In this document: positions 13,211 to 13,371 of the stretch, one piece after another | Numbering within the stretch: position 1 is the stretch's first letter | Layout: each line of letters begins with the position of its first letter | Source of the DNA: Clostridiales bacterium | Lineage (GTDB): Bacteria > Bacillota > Clostridia > Lachnospirales > Lachnospiraceae | Assembly: GCA_021204765.1 (NCBI GenBank) | Contig: JAJPYU010000151.1 | Coordinates: 1-13,371 of the forward strand | DNA: 13,371 bases | Reading direction: 5' to 3' | Program-made: the position numbers and the translations under genes | Notes under the pieces: generated by a model | Database searches by the model: none | Seen by the model: only the letters and a program-made list of their open reading frames with translations | Told to the model about the DNA's origin: nothing

Positions 13211-13371
13211 ATGGAATTATATATTATGAGACATGGGGAAACTCTTTGGAATAAAGAGGGGCGCATCCAGGGAGCGACGGATATAGATCTGACTGACTTT
13301 GGCCGCAAACTGGCCAGGCTGACCGGCGAGGGCCTTGCCCGGGATGGGATAGTCTTTGACAGGATATACAC
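13211..13371 (+). CDS. Histidine phosphatase family protein, N-terminal part (3' truncated)
   Basis: The first 53 codons of a phosphoglycerate-mutase-like gene run off the window end. The protein begins MELYIMRHGETLWN, with the catalytic RHG motif (R7, H8, G9) in which H8 is the phospho-accepting histidine. GRIQGATDIDLTDFGRKLA (18–36) is the standard second block of the GpmB/CobC-type branch. A GGAGGA site lies 5 bases before the ATG. The 76-bp gap after rluA shows no clear promoter. Broad-specificity phosphatases and mutases share this N-terminus, so a narrower name is not justified. Confidence 0.88.
   Translation, partial: MELYIMRHGETLWNKEGRIQGATDIDLTDFGRKLARLTGEGLARDGIVFDRIY

Overview
The window is a stretch of ordinary bacterial chromosome made of tightly packed housekeeping genes. 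Gene content and order (yhbY–nadD–yqeK–rsfS, and yicC–gmk–rpoZ–rimO–pgsA–rsmD–coaD), the strong AGGAGG-type ribosome binding sites, consensus sigma-A promoters and perfect Gram-positive LexA boxes point to a Firmicute of class Clostridia, most likely a Lachnospiraceae-type gut anaerobe. Base composition looks near 50% G+C by eye. I see no phage, transposase, tRNA, rRNA or CRISPR array.

Layout. (1) 1–2034, plus strand: the last codons of yhbY, then nadD (NAD synthesis), yqeK (HD-domain Ap4A hydrolase) and rsfS (ribosome silencing factor), closed by an intrinsic terminator. (2) 2154–3663: a small membrane-anchored LysM protein (minus strand, YneA-like) and an alpha/beta hydrolase (plus strand) diverge from a 150-bp spacer. 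The spacer holds two perfect LexA/SOS operators and one near-perfect one, plus recognisable promoters for both genes. lexA itself, the divergent partner of yneA in Bacillus, is not in the window. (3) 3687–5429, minus strand: rqcH (ribosome quality control, NFACT family), convergent with the hydrolase and sharing a bidirectional terminator. (4) 5430–5684: divergent promoters for rqcH and yicC, separated by two back-to-back 11-bp-stem hairpins. (5) 5685–11144: a long plus-strand operon, yicC, gmk (TTG start), rpoZ, rimO, pgsA, rsmD, coaD and a coiled-coil protein of unknown function, mostly joined by 4–8 bp overlaps or abutting codons and ended by a terminator at 11171–11222. (6) 11223–11447: a non-coding, hairpin-rich segment. 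(7) 11448–13371: a HAD phosphatase, an RluA-family pseudouridine synthase and the start of a histidine-phosphatase gene.

How they work together. Many of the genes serve ribosome and RNA function: YhbY (50S assembly), RsfS (subunit silencing), RqcH (rescue of blocked 50S), YicC (RNA nuclease), RimO (S12 methylthiolation), RsmD (16S methylation) and RluA-type (pseudouridylation). These sit beside nucleotide and cofactor supply (NadD, CoaD, Gmk), RNA polymerase omega and phospholipid synthesis (PgsA). I did not find a convincing new biological system. The items most worth a second look are the SOS-controlled divergent region without lexA, the two hairpin-rich intergenic elements, and the conserved-looking coiled-coil gene after coaD.
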